DNA of 34,995 nt, taken from NCBI GenBank assembly GCA_027624035.1, contig JAQBUI010000045.1, positions 1 through 34,995 on the forward strand. Reading direction: 5' to 3'. This document shows positions 1-6,983 of this stretch, piece by piece. This DNA comes from Pseudomonadota bacterium (GTDB lineage Bacteria; Pseudomonadota; Gammaproteobacteria; Pseudomonadales; Azotimanducaceae). The first letter of the stretch is position 1. Every line of letters starts with the position of its first letter. The translations under genes and the position numbers were made by a program. The notes below the pieces were generated by a model. That model did not search any database. It was not told where the DNA came from and was given only the letters and a program-made list of their open reading frames with translations.

Positions 1-1070
1 TGATTGCGTTGGGCGTGCGCCAGCTGCAGCTCAATCACCTCCGGTGGCCAGCCCTGCTCATGCAGGAGGGTCGATGCCAGCGCCCGGAATCCATGGGCCG
101 TCATCTCGTCGCCGGCGTAGCCCATCCCCCGCAGCGCCATGTTTACGGTGTTCTCGGACATTGGCCTCCCGGGGCGAAGTGATTCGAATATGAGGGACCG
201 ATGCCCGGTGAGCGGTAGCAGCTCCTTGAAGGCCGCTACAGCGGCGCGGGACAGCGGCACCAGGTGTTCCCGTTTCATCTTCATGCGCTCGCCAGGAATG
301 CGCCAGACGCCTTCCTGCAGGTCAACCTCCGGCCATGTGGCAAGGCGCAGCTCCCCCGGTCTGACGAAGGTCAGCGACAGCAGTTCGAGCGCAAGGCGCG
401 TCACGGGATGGCCGGGATACGCCTCGATGGAGCGCAGCAGCTGACCGACGCGCTGGGGATCGGTGATCGCCGATCTGGACCGCGTAACGATGGGACGGAG
501 CGCCCCCCGCAAATCGGCGGTAGGATCCCGGCTTGCTCTGCCGGTGGCGACCGCATAGCGGAAGATCTGACTCAGCCGTTGCCGGACCCGGTGCGCCGTC
601 TCAATGTGTCCCCTGGCCTCGATGCGTCGCAGTGCGCGCAGGATCTCTGCCGCCTCGATTTCCGCTATGGGGAGATTCCCCAGGTACGGGAACACATTGG
701 CCTCCAGCTGGCCCTGGGTCTTCGCGTAGGTGTTCGGTGCCAGCCGGTCCCGCTGGCTGTCCAGCCATTCGAGCGTGATCGCCTTCAGGTCATTGATACC
801 CGCGTTTCTCTGCGCTCGCCGGGCGGCGGCGGGATCAACCTCATTGCGCAGCAGCTCCCGGGCCGCGTCTCGCTTGTCCCTTGCCTCTTTGAGGGTGACC
901 TCCGGATAGGCTCCCAGGGCGAGGTGGTTTTCCCTGCCCCGGTAACGGTACTTGATCCGCCACAATCGTGAGCCGTTTGGGTTCACCAGCAGGTAAAGAC
1001 CCTTTTCGTCGAAACGCTTGTAGGGCTTCTCTGCCGGGCGTAGCCCGCGGATGCCGGTAGCCGTGAGCAT
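1..1070 (-). CDS. P4-type tyrosine recombinase (phage/island integrase), C-terminus cut by window edge
   Basis: Site-specific DNA recombinase that would insert and excise a mobile island at a tRNA gene. About 356 codons are open from the ATG at 1070 to the window edge with no stop. The N-terminus has the DUF4102-type arm-binding region (LTATGIRGLRPAEKPYKRFD, then a YRYRGRENHLALGAYPEVTL-like stretch, residues about 1-85). The core-binding region is near 100-190. The catalytic domain shows the first Arg in TFVRPGELR, a Lys-rich beta strand in MKMKREHLVPLS, the HxxR box in HGFRA and a later His in QLAHAQRN. The catalytic Tyr should lie just off the left edge. An AGGA six bases upstream supports the start. 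The gene follows the 3' end of tRNA-Arg and reads away from it, the usual layout of tRNA-integrated islands, so the island body should extend leftward. Whether the gene is intact cannot be judged here. Confidence 0.93.
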   Translation of the reverse strand, partial: MLTATGIRGLRPAEKPYKRFDEKGLYLLVNPNGSRLWRIKYRYRGRENHLALGAYPEVTLKEARDKRDAARELLRNEVDPAAARRAQRNAGINDLKAITLEWLDSQRDRLAPNTYAKTQGQLEANVFPYLGNLPIAEIEAAEILRALRRIEARGHIETAHRVRQRLSQIFRYAVATGRASRDPTADLRGALRPIVTRSRSAITDPQRVGQLLRSIEAYPGHPVTRLALELLSLTFVRPGELRLATWPEVDLQEGVWRIPGERMKMKREHLVPLSRAAVAAFKELLPLTGHRSLIFESLRPGRPMSENTVNMALRGMGYAGDEMTAHGFRALASTLLHEQGWPPEVIELQLAHAQRN

Positions 1071-1253
1071 GGGGTATCCTATTCGATTTGGGGTATGGCT
1101 CTGTTCAAATTGACCAAATACCCCCAAATATTACCCCACAGTACCCCCGTATGCCAATGGAATGTAACAGAGTGTATGAGAGAGGAAAGCGGTCTAAGTG
1201 GTTGTTTTGGTGGGGAAGTGTGAGGGTGGAATGGAGTCTATCGGAATGTCCTG
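1071..1253. other. Integrase upstream region with five TACCCC/GGGGTA hexamers; probable attachment-site side
   Basis: This 183-bp gap between the integrase start and the tRNA 3' end holds no convincing gene. The hexamer GGGGTA appears on the plus strand at 1071-1076 and 1090-1095. Its complement TACCCC appears at 1119-1124, 1132-1137 and 1142-1147. The two opposed groups converge on an AT-rich centre. This is what integrase arm sites, excisionase sites or an autoregulatory operator can look like. The element-chromosome junction should be at or just left of 1254. The far attachment copy is outside the window, so the junction cannot be proved here. Confidence 0.45.
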
Positions 1254-1329
1254 TGGCGCCCCGGGCAGGAGTCGAACCTGCGACCACCCGCTTAGGAGGC
1301 GGATGCTCTATCCACTGAGCTACCGGGGC
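1254..1329 (-). tRNA. tRNA-Arg (anticodon CCU), CCA encoded
   Basis: A full cloverleaf reads on the minus strand. The acceptor stem GCCCCGG pairs with CCGGGGC, followed by discriminator G and a genomic CCA (1256-1254). The D arm has GCTC/GAGC. The anticodon stem TCCGC/GCGGG encloses the loop CTCCTAA with anticodon CCT. A five-base variable loop is followed by the T arm GCAGG-TTCGACT-CCTGC. All stems pair, with one G-U at the top of the anticodon stem. It decodes the rare Arg codon AGG. The adjacent downstream integrase suggests the 3' half of this gene is the integration target. The gene is still complete because integration usually restores it. Confidence 0.96.
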
Positions 1330-1445
1330 GAGGGGGGCATTGTACCAATCGACTCACGGCATCTGAACCCGTCTTTTGATGTAACATCGGGTATCGTTAC
1401 GCATCTCTGGCATATGCGTTGTCAGAAGGGCCGCCTGGAACACTC

Positions 1446-2408
1446 ATGCAAGACACAAGACCGCTACTGCTTGAAACTGATTTCCCCGCCATCGTGCGGG
1501 GGCCGCTTCAGACCCTGCAGGTTAACCTTGGATATCTCTGTAACCTTTCCTGTACCCACTGCCATGTGAATGCCGGGCCAACCCGGACGGAACTCATGGA
1601 CCACGCCACGATAGACCTGGTGCTTGATTTCGTCAGGGCGCAAAACATCGGCATGCTGGATTTGACCGGAGGTTCGCCAGAGATGAACCCCCATTTTACC
1701 TATCTGATGGAGTCCGCCTCGGCGATGGGCGTGCAGGTGATGGACCGATGTAACCCAACGATTCTGGTGGAGCCTGGTTATGAGGGATTACCCCAGTTGT
1801 TCGCGGACCATGGTGTGATGGTGGTGGCTTCCATGCCTTGCTATCAGGAACAGAACGTCGACAAGCAACGGGGCAAGGGTGTTTATCAGGACAGTATTGC
1901 CGGACTGAAACTGCTCAACGACATTGGATATGGCCAGCCTGGCAGCGGGTTGATACTGAACCTGGTGTACAACCCCGATGAGCCGATTCTGCCGCCGGAA
2001 CAAAGCGGGCTTGAAGCGGACTACAAGCGGGAATTGAAGGCGGACCATGGCATCGTCTTCAATGAGCTCTATGCGCTCGCCAACATGCCGATCAGCAGAT
2101 TTGGTGCGCGGCTGCTGGCAAAGGGCCAGTACGGTGACTACATGACGCTGCTCCGTGACTCATTCAGCGAAACGAATCTGAATAACGTGATGTGCCGGAG
2201 CCTGATCAGTATCGACTATCAGGGTTACGTCTATGACTGTGATTTCAATCAGATGCTGTCCATCCCGCTGCTCGCGTCCGACCGGCCCCGGACGCATCTT
2301 TCAGACCTCGTTGGTCAAGACCTTGAGGGGCGCGCCATCGCCATCGGTGAACACTGCTATGGCTGCACAGCGGGTCAGGGCAGTAGTTGCGGTGGTGCTC
2401 TGAGCTGA
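1446..2408 (+). CDS. arsS: Arsenosugar biosynthesis radical SAM protein ArsS
   Basis: Radical SAM enzyme thought to transfer the 5'-deoxyadenosyl group to dimethylated arsenic on the way to arsenosugars. The cluster motif CNLSCTHCHVNAGP (CxxxCxxC) lies near residue 35, followed by the glycine-rich DLTGGSPEMNP. The C-terminal half matches the DUF3641 type of domain, with conserved cysteines in MCRSLISIDYQG, YDCDFNQM and a closing HCYGCTAGQGSSCGG. The ATG at 1446 gives an N-terminus of the usual kind (MQDTRPLLLETDFPAI). A TTG nine codons upstream is open but poorer. The next gene is a DUF2064/TIGR04282 protein, the usual partner. No arsM methyltransferase lies nearby. The family call is firm and the reaction is inferred from the family. 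Confidence 0.92.
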   Translation: MQDTRPLLLETDFPAIVRGPLQTLQVNLGYLCNLSCTHCHVNAGPTRTELMDHATIDLVLDFVRAQNIGMLDLTGGSPEMNPHFTYLMESASAMGVQVMDRCNPTILVEPGYEGLPQLFADHGVMVVASMPCYQEQNVDKQRGKGVYQDSIAGLKLLNDIGYGQPGSGLILNLVYNPDEPILPPEQSGLEADYKRELKADHGIVFNELYALANMPISRFGARLLAKGQYGDYMTLLRDSFSETNLNNVMCRSLISIDYQGYVYDCDFNQMLSIPLLASDRPRTHLSDLVGQDLEGRAIAIGEHCYGCTAGQGSSCGGALS

Positions 2409-2487
2409 TTCGGATTGGTGTCGAATCAATGTGGGTTCGCTGAAGTGGCCAGCATGTCTGGACTGACCCTGGCGACAGAACCTTTGT

Positions 2488-2566
2488 TCAAGTTCCTCCC
2501 CTGCACTCTGCGGCCCGGAATACTCCCCGGCACGGCACTCCTGACACGGGCACGCCCATGGCGATC
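2488..2566 (+). repeat. Dispersed 87-bp-family repeat, copy R1
   Basis: A diverged single copy of the family described at 18245-18535 and 29147-29590, in the same orientation as the 29147 copy. Shared blocks in order are AAGTTC, a CGG(C/T)CCGGAA-like block, CTCCCCGGCACG, and the end block GGGCACGCCCATGG. By eye it matches the 29206-29306 unit at roughly two thirds of positions. It fills most of the gap between arsS and the next gene. The end block carries an ATG at 2558 that is in frame with that gene. The repeat frame stays open through it, although no likely start codon lies further upstream. Confidence 0.6.
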
Positions 2567-2581
2567 ATGAAAGCCCCAACA

Positions 2582-3205
2582 ATGAAGTACCCCGGTGGCG
2601 TGATTCAGGTCTTCTGCAAAGCGCCCATTTCAGGTGCGGTCAAGACGCGGTTAATCCCGGCGCTGGGAAGCGATGGCGCGCTGAGGGTTCACCGGCAACT
2701 GGCCGAGCGTGTCCTCACGGTATGTTGTGAAGCGGCCCTAGCCCGGGTGGAGGTCTGGACCAATGATCATGTCGATCATCCGTTCTTTGCAGACTACGAC
2801 TGCGTTCATCTGCAGACCGGCGAAGATCTGGGAGAGCGGATGGCGAATGCGTTGACAGGCGCGCTGAGTGCCGGGGACGTGGACCGGGCCATTCTGATTG
2901 GAACGGATTGCCCCACGGTGGATGCCGGGTATCTTGATCGGGCTTTGAGGGCCCTGTCCGATCATGATGCGGTCATAGGACCCGCCGAGGATGGTGGCTA
3001 TGGTCTGATCGGTCTGCGCCGCCCGGATCGCTCGCTGTTTACCGGAATCGAGTGGGGAACGGGCGAGGTGTGTGCCCGGACGTGCCAGAAGCTGAACGCC
3101 TCCGGCATTCGCTGGTCGCTGCTGCCGCCCATCTGGGATGTCGACCGGCCCGAAGACCTGCAGCGACTGTCGAGGCTTCCGGGGTACAATTGGCTCACTG
3201 CATGA
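2582..3205 (+). CDS. TIGR04282/DUF2064 family glycosyltransferase-like protein (arsenosugar context)
   Basis: A small nucleotidyl/glycosyltransferase-fold protein of about 207 residues. It opens with VFCKAPISGAVKTRL, the phosphate and nucleotide-binding loop of this family. It continues with GEDLGERMANAL and the metal-site region LIGTDCPTVDAGYLDRAL near residues 108-125, then IGPAEDGGYGLIGL. It ends with WDVDRPEDLQRL, the usual closing motif. Members next to arsS are thought to attach or process the sugar part of arsenosugars; the substrate is not visible here. ATG codons at 2558, 2567 and 2582 are all in frame. I chose 2582 because MKYPGG followed by the strand IQVFCKAP matches normal family length. 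The two earlier ATGs lie in or at the end of the repeat unit. Confidence 0.82.
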   Translation: MKYPGGVIQVFCKAPISGAVKTRLIPALGSDGALRVHRQLAERVLTVCCEAALARVEVWTNDHVDHPFFADYDCVHLQTGEDLGERMANALTGALSAGDVDRAILIGTDCPTVDAGYLDRALRALSDHDAVIGPAEDGGYGLIGLRRPDRSLFTGIEWGTGEVCARTCQKLNASGIRWSLLPPIWDVDRPEDLQRLSRLPGYNWLTA

Positions 3206-3239
3206 ATCCGCCCCATGTTAACGCTCACTGGAATCAGCT

Positions 3240-5285
3240 ATGACCAATCCGTTGCTGGCTCGCTGGGATACGCCGTTTGGTGTTCCCCCTTTTGCCGAGA
3301 TTGATGAATCCCACTATGAGCCTGCCTTCGAAGCAGCGTTCGAAGCTCACGACAAGGAGATTGAGGCAATCGCGTCCTCTGCTGATGCACCGACTTTTGA
3401 CAACACGGTGGTCGCATTGGAGCGGGCAGGCAGCAGCCTCGAAAGGGTTGGCGCGGTCTTTTTCAATCTGACCTCGACGGATACCAGTGAGGCCCTGCAG
3501 GATATCGAGGCGCGCATCATGCCGCGCTATGCAAACCACATGAGTTCGCTTTATACCAACCAGAGGTTGTTTGAGAGGGTGCGTCAGGTCTATTCGCAGC
3601 GAAACGCACTGGCGATTGAACAGGACGGTGTACCAGGCAGTGATCGACGGGAATTGCTGGAGGAACTTCATCGGAGGTTTGTCCGGGCGGGCGCCGCACT
3701 GTCTGACGCTGACCGCCAGCAGGTGGCCACCATTGATGAACAGCTGGCGTCGTTGCAGACCCGCTTTGGCCGCAATGTGCTGGCTGATACCAACGGGTTT
3801 GAGCTGCTCATCGAGGAAGATGCTGATGTGTCCGGCTTGCCTGGGTCTGTTTTGGAGGCAGCGCGGGCAGCGGCAGAGTCGAAGGGCAAGTCTGGTTATC
3901 TCTTCACCATTTCGCGATCATCCATCACCCCTTTTCTGCAGTTTGCCGACAACCGGGAGCTGCGGGAGAAGATCTATCGAGCCTATGTTCGCTGTGCTGA
4001 CAACGACAATGACGCCAACAATCGTGAGGTGTTGCGGGACATCGCAAGGCTCCGGGCCCGGCGGGCAAAAATCATGGACTTTGGCAGCCATGCGGAGTTC
4101 ATGATGGATGACCGTATGGCCCGCACACCGGCGAGGGTTCGTGAGTTGCTGGACAACATCTGGAGGCCCGCATCCCGTCGCGTTGCAGAGGAGGCAGCGG
4201 CATTGCAGGACCGGATCAGGGCGGACGGCGGCAATTTCGCACTCGCCCCATGGGACTGGCAATACTACACCGAAAAAATTCGATCAGAGCGCTTCGGCCT
4301 GCAGGATGAACAGGTCAAGCCTTTCTTCCTGCTGGAACACGTTCGGGATGGGGCCTTCGAGGTTGCGAAACGCCTGTATGGCGTCAGCTTTGAAGCGGTC
4401 GACGTCCCGGTATATCACCCCGATGTAGAGGCGTACCGGGTGGTGGATGCAGATGGAACGTTCATCGGGATCTTCCTCACGGACTATTACATGCGTGACT
4501 CAAAGCGTGGCGGCGCGTGGATGTCTCACTTCCGCGAACAGTCGAACCTTGATGAAAGCATCCGCCCGATCGTGATCAATTGCTGTAATTTCCCGAAAGC
4601 TTCGCCTTGCCTGCTTGGCATGGATGAGGTGAGAACGCTGTTTCACGAATTCGGTCACGGTCTGCATGGCCTGCTCAGCAATGTGACCTATCCCAGCCAG
4701 TCTGGCACCAACGTAAAACAGGATTTCGTGGAACTGCCGTCGCAGATCATGGAGCACTGGGCGATGGAGCCCGAAGTGCTGCGGGGTTACGCGCGTCATC
4801 ATGTCACGGGGAAGGTGATTGCCGATGAAGTGATCGAAAAGCTCCGGGCGGCAGAGACGTTCAATCAGGGGTTTGCCACAACGGAATATCTGGCTGCCTG
4901 CTATCTGGATATGGCATGGCATTCCATTGAAGAGGCTGATTGCCCGACAGTGAGTGACCTTGAAAGGACCGCGATGGAATCGATCGGTCTGATTGATGCC
5001 GTCGATCCACGCTATAAGTCCACCTACTTCCAGCATATCTTTACCGGTGACTCCTATTCGGCGGGTTACTATTCCTATATCTGGGCGGAAGTGCTGGACG
5101 CGGACGGGTTTGAGGCATTCAGGGAAAAGGGCCTGTTCGATCAGGACACTGCGCTGTCATTTCGCAGGAATGTGCTGGAGAAGGGCGCCACCGAGGACCC
5201 CATGGTGCTGTATCGCCGATTCCGCGGGCGTGATCCTGAGGTGGGCCCGCTGCTGGCAAGCCGGGGTCTCACGGAAGACCAGTAG
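3240..5285 (+). CDS. dcp: Peptidyl-dipeptidase Dcp (M3 zinc metallopeptidase)
   Basis: Cytoplasmic zinc peptidase that removes C-terminal dipeptides from oligopeptides. The 681-residue length equals the E. coli enzyme as I remember it, and the collinear match is clear: YHPDVEAYRV, FFLLEHVRDG, DSKRGGAWMSHF, FVELPSQIMEHW and GYYSYIWAEVL. The zinc site is HEFGH at residues 469-473. The third ligand is probably the Glu of the downstream FVELPSQIMEHW segment. There is no signal peptide. The gene starts 34 bases after the previous stop and may be read through from it, although function does not link them. The related oligopeptidase A (PrlC) is less likely, because the N-terminal and PVYHP regions follow the Dcp pattern. 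Confidence 0.93.
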   Translation: MTNPLLARWDTPFGVPPFAEIDESHYEPAFEAAFEAHDKEIEAIASSADAPTFDNTVVALERAGSSLERVGAVFFNLTSTDTSEALQDIEARIMPRYANHMSSLYTNQRLFERVRQVYSQRNALAIEQDGVPGSDRRELLEELHRRFVRAGAALSDADRQQVATIDEQLASLQTRFGRNVLADTNGFELLIEEDADVSGLPGSVLEAARAAAESKGKSGYLFTISRSSITPFLQFADNRELREKIYRAYVRCADNDNDANNREVLRDIARLRARRAKIMDFGSHAEFMMDDRMARTPARVRELLDNIWRPASRRVAEEAAALQDRIRADGGNFALAPWDWQYYTEKIRSERFGLQDEQVKPFFLLEHVRDGAFEVAKRLYGVSFEAVDVPVYHPDVEAYRVVDADGTFIGIFLTDYYMRDSKRGGAWMSHFREQSNLDESIRPIVINCCNFPKASPCLLGMDEVRTLFHEFGHGLHGLLSNVTYPSQSGTNVKQDFVELPSQIMEHWAMEPEVLRGYARHHVTGKVIADEVIEKLRAAETFNQGFATTEYLAACYLDMAWHSIEEADCPTVSDLERTAMESIGLIDAVDPRYKSTYFQHIFTGDSYSAGYYSYIWAEVLDADGFEAFREKGLFDQDTALSFRRNVLEKGATEDPMVLYRRFRGRDPEVGPLLASRGLTEDQ

Positions 5286-5288
5286 CAA

Positions 5289-5345
5289 CGGTTGGGAATC
5301 CTTCCAGTACGACTACGGCGTGCCCGATCAGGCACGCTCATGGCG
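5289..5345 (+). repeat. Dispersed 87-bp-family repeat, copy R2, with perfect hairpin
   Basis: A short copy of the dispersed family between the convergent dcp and the 5363 gene. It shares ACGACTACGGCGTGCC with the copy near 29454 and the end block GGCACGCTCATGG with R1 and the 18245 copy. The hairpin at its centre is perfect here. It almost fills the 77-bp gap. Confidence 0.6.
5318..5337. terminator. 7-bp perfect hairpin between convergent genes
   Basis: GCGTGCC (5318-5324) and GGCACGC (5331-5337) form a perfect seven-pair stem with a six-base loop, 32 bases after the dcp stop and 25 bases beyond the end of the minus-strand gene. No T-run follows on either side, so it is not a textbook Rho-independent terminator. 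It could still block or stabilise both converging transcripts. It is the core hairpin of repeat copy R2. Confidence 0.4.
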
Positions 5346-5362
5346 GTTGGTGGCTCGCCGGA

Positions 5363-6172
5363 TCAGGGGTCGAAGTTCGGCACGAGGTGTATTTTGGTAA
5401 TGTCAGGCGCCGGTGGCGGCGGCCTGGCCTTGCGCTCCTCTGGCTCCAGCAGGTCTGCACCCGCCATGGCAAGTGTCATGCCCATGGTGTTCGGATTCAA
5501 CAGCTTCTTGTCTTCCTTGATGGTTTCCAGCACTGCACCGGGCTCATCCAACCCGAAGTCCGGGACTTCGATGGCTGGTGCCGGGGCGGCCTTCGGCTCA
5601 ACCAGCGGAGAGCCGTCATTGTCCGCGACGCTGTATTCGCTAAGGTCGATCTGTGCCTGCTCCCTCGGCTTCGGCGCAACCAGCGGTGTCCCGTCGTTCT
5701 CTGCCAGGGTCATTCCAGACAGGTCAATCTCCGGTGGTGCCGCTTGCGGTGAAGGCTCTACCAGATTGCCCTCGTTGGGTGCCAGGCTGATTCCGGAAAT
5801 GTCCGGTGTGCCCTGTGCCTTGCCGGTGTTCGCTGGAGATGCGCTGGCAGCCTGACGGGATGCCGCCTGGTCCTCCCCCTTGCGGGCGGACGTTGTATTC
5901 GGCGCTGCCGTTGGGGTCGATCCGGGTCGTGGCTTGCCCTTGATCCCCTTGACCTTGATGTCCGCACCAACCCTCTTGAGCGCGTTGGTGTATTTTGCTG
6001 CCTCGGTTTTATCCGTCGTCCGCTTGATGACAATAGGCTTGCCAGAAAACAATGCCTGCATCTTTGCAGCATCGGCTTTGAGCAATTTCGCCATATGTGC
6101 CTTGACTGAAATTGGCTGGAACCCGTCCAGAATCTCGCCCTGGAAGACGATGGCATAGATGATTGAACTCAT
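5363..6172 (-). CDS. Protein of unknown function: small N-terminal domain plus tandem Pro/Asp-rich motif repeats
   Basis: About 269 residues; I do not recognise a named family. Residues 1-80 form a compact domain (IIYAIVFQGEILDGF, then LFSGKPIVIKRTTDKTEAAKYTNAL and GADIKV). I recall similar domains at the N-terminus of several unnamed proteobacterial proteins. After a low-complexity Ala/Ser/Thr linker comes a motif repeated three times near residues 124, 148 and 175: DISGISLAPNEGNLVEP, EIDLSGMTLAENDGTPLVAP and QIDLSEYSVADNDGSPLVEP. Weaker echoes lie near 230 (MGMTLAMAGADLLEP) and at the C-terminus (PDITKIHLVPNFDP). There is no signal peptide or membrane segment. I chose the ATG at 6172 because the domain begins directly there; an ATG at 6211 is also in frame. 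It follows coaE on the same strand after 138 bases. Confidence 0.75.
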   Translation of the reverse strand: MSSIIYAIVFQGEILDGFQPISVKAHMAKLLKADAAKMQALFSGKPIVIKRTTDKTEAAKYTNALKRVGADIKVKGIKGKPRPGSTPTAAPNTTSARKGEDQAASRQAASASPANTGKAQGTPDISGISLAPNEGNLVEPSPQAAPPEIDLSGMTLAENDGTPLVAPKPREQAQIDLSEYSVADNDGSPLVEPKAAPAPAIEVPDFGLDEPGAVLETIKEDKKLLNPNTMGMTLAMAGADLLEPEERKARPPPPAPDITKIHLVPNFDP

Positions 6173-6310
6173 GGCTTGCCGCCCGCTGAATGCTGAATTC
6201 GTGCAAACCATGTTACTACGCGTCGCTGGGTCTGACGAGCAGACTTGATCAACGGTGCATATGACGGTACGAACACGCCAGCTGTCGTCGGCTGTGAAGG
6301 CGCGCTCGCC

Positions 6311-6907
6311 CTAACCTCTGATTCGCGCCCAGGCAGCATCCAGCTGAGCGGTCAGCGCATCCGCCTCGCCGTTATTCTCGATGACGAGGTCAGCCCTGGC
6401 GGTGCGTTCTTCATTGGATATCTGCGAGTCCAGGCGGCTTTCCACCGCTTCACGGGATAACCCGTCACGGGCCATGCATCGTTCAATCGCGACCTCCCGG
6501 TCCACCACGGTGACCCATACTTCGTCACCCATGTCCTGCCAGCCTGCTTCGATCAGCACGGCTGCTTCCAGGATCACCACTGCATGGGGATCACTCTTTA
6601 GACTGGCTTTGATCTCTGCTTCTGCCAGACGGCGGATCTCCGGCCAGACGATATCGGTCAGGCGCTTCAATTCATCGGGCTTGCCGAATACCTTGCTGCC
6701 CAGCACGCGGCGATCAATCTGCCGGTCTTCGCCGATCAGTTCATCTCCAAACGCAGCGATGACCTCGCGATACGCCTGGCTGCCGGGTTCGTAAGCCTGA
6801 TGCCCCAGTTTGTCCGCGTCGATAACATGGGCGCCGCGATCTGCCAGGTATCTGGCGGCGGTGGACTTGCCGGCGGACAGTCCGCCCGTTAAACAAATGA
6901 CCGTCAC
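6311..6907 (-). CDS. coaE: Dephospho-CoA kinase
   Basis: Phosphorylates the 3'-hydroxyl of dephospho-CoA, the last step of coenzyme A synthesis. The 198-residue protein has the P-loop GGLSAGKST at residues 8-16, DADKLGHQAY of the CoA-binding region, a VILEAAVLIEAGW segment and the lid region VVDREVAIERCMARDGLS. The start is a GTG at 6907, preceded by GGAGAG at good spacing, and gives the normal family N-terminus. An ATG much further upstream (7018) would run into the divergent permease gene and is rejected. The P-loop reads SAGKS where SGKS is more common, which is acceptable. The divergent neighbour begins 76 bases away, so the two genes share a promoter region. Confidence 0.93.
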   Translation of the reverse strand: MTVICLTGGLSAGKSTAARYLADRGAHVIDADKLGHQAYEPGSQAYREVIAAFGDELIGEDRQIDRRVLGSKVFGKPDELKRLTDIVWPEIRRLAEAEIKASLKSDPHAVVILEAAVLIEAGWQDMGDEVWVTVVDREVAIERCMARDGLSREAVESRLDSQISNEERTARADLVIENNGEADALTAQLDAAWARIRG

Positions 6908-6983
6908 AAAAGCTCTCCGGGAAAAAGCGCTTAATCTGCCACACTGCCTCGGCAAACTCCATGCAAAGTGATATAACTGCGCC

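Noticed and set aside
139..971. Open frames on the plus strand opposite the integrase
   Set aside because: They are antisense to a clearly recognisable tyrosine recombinase and their products match nothing I know.
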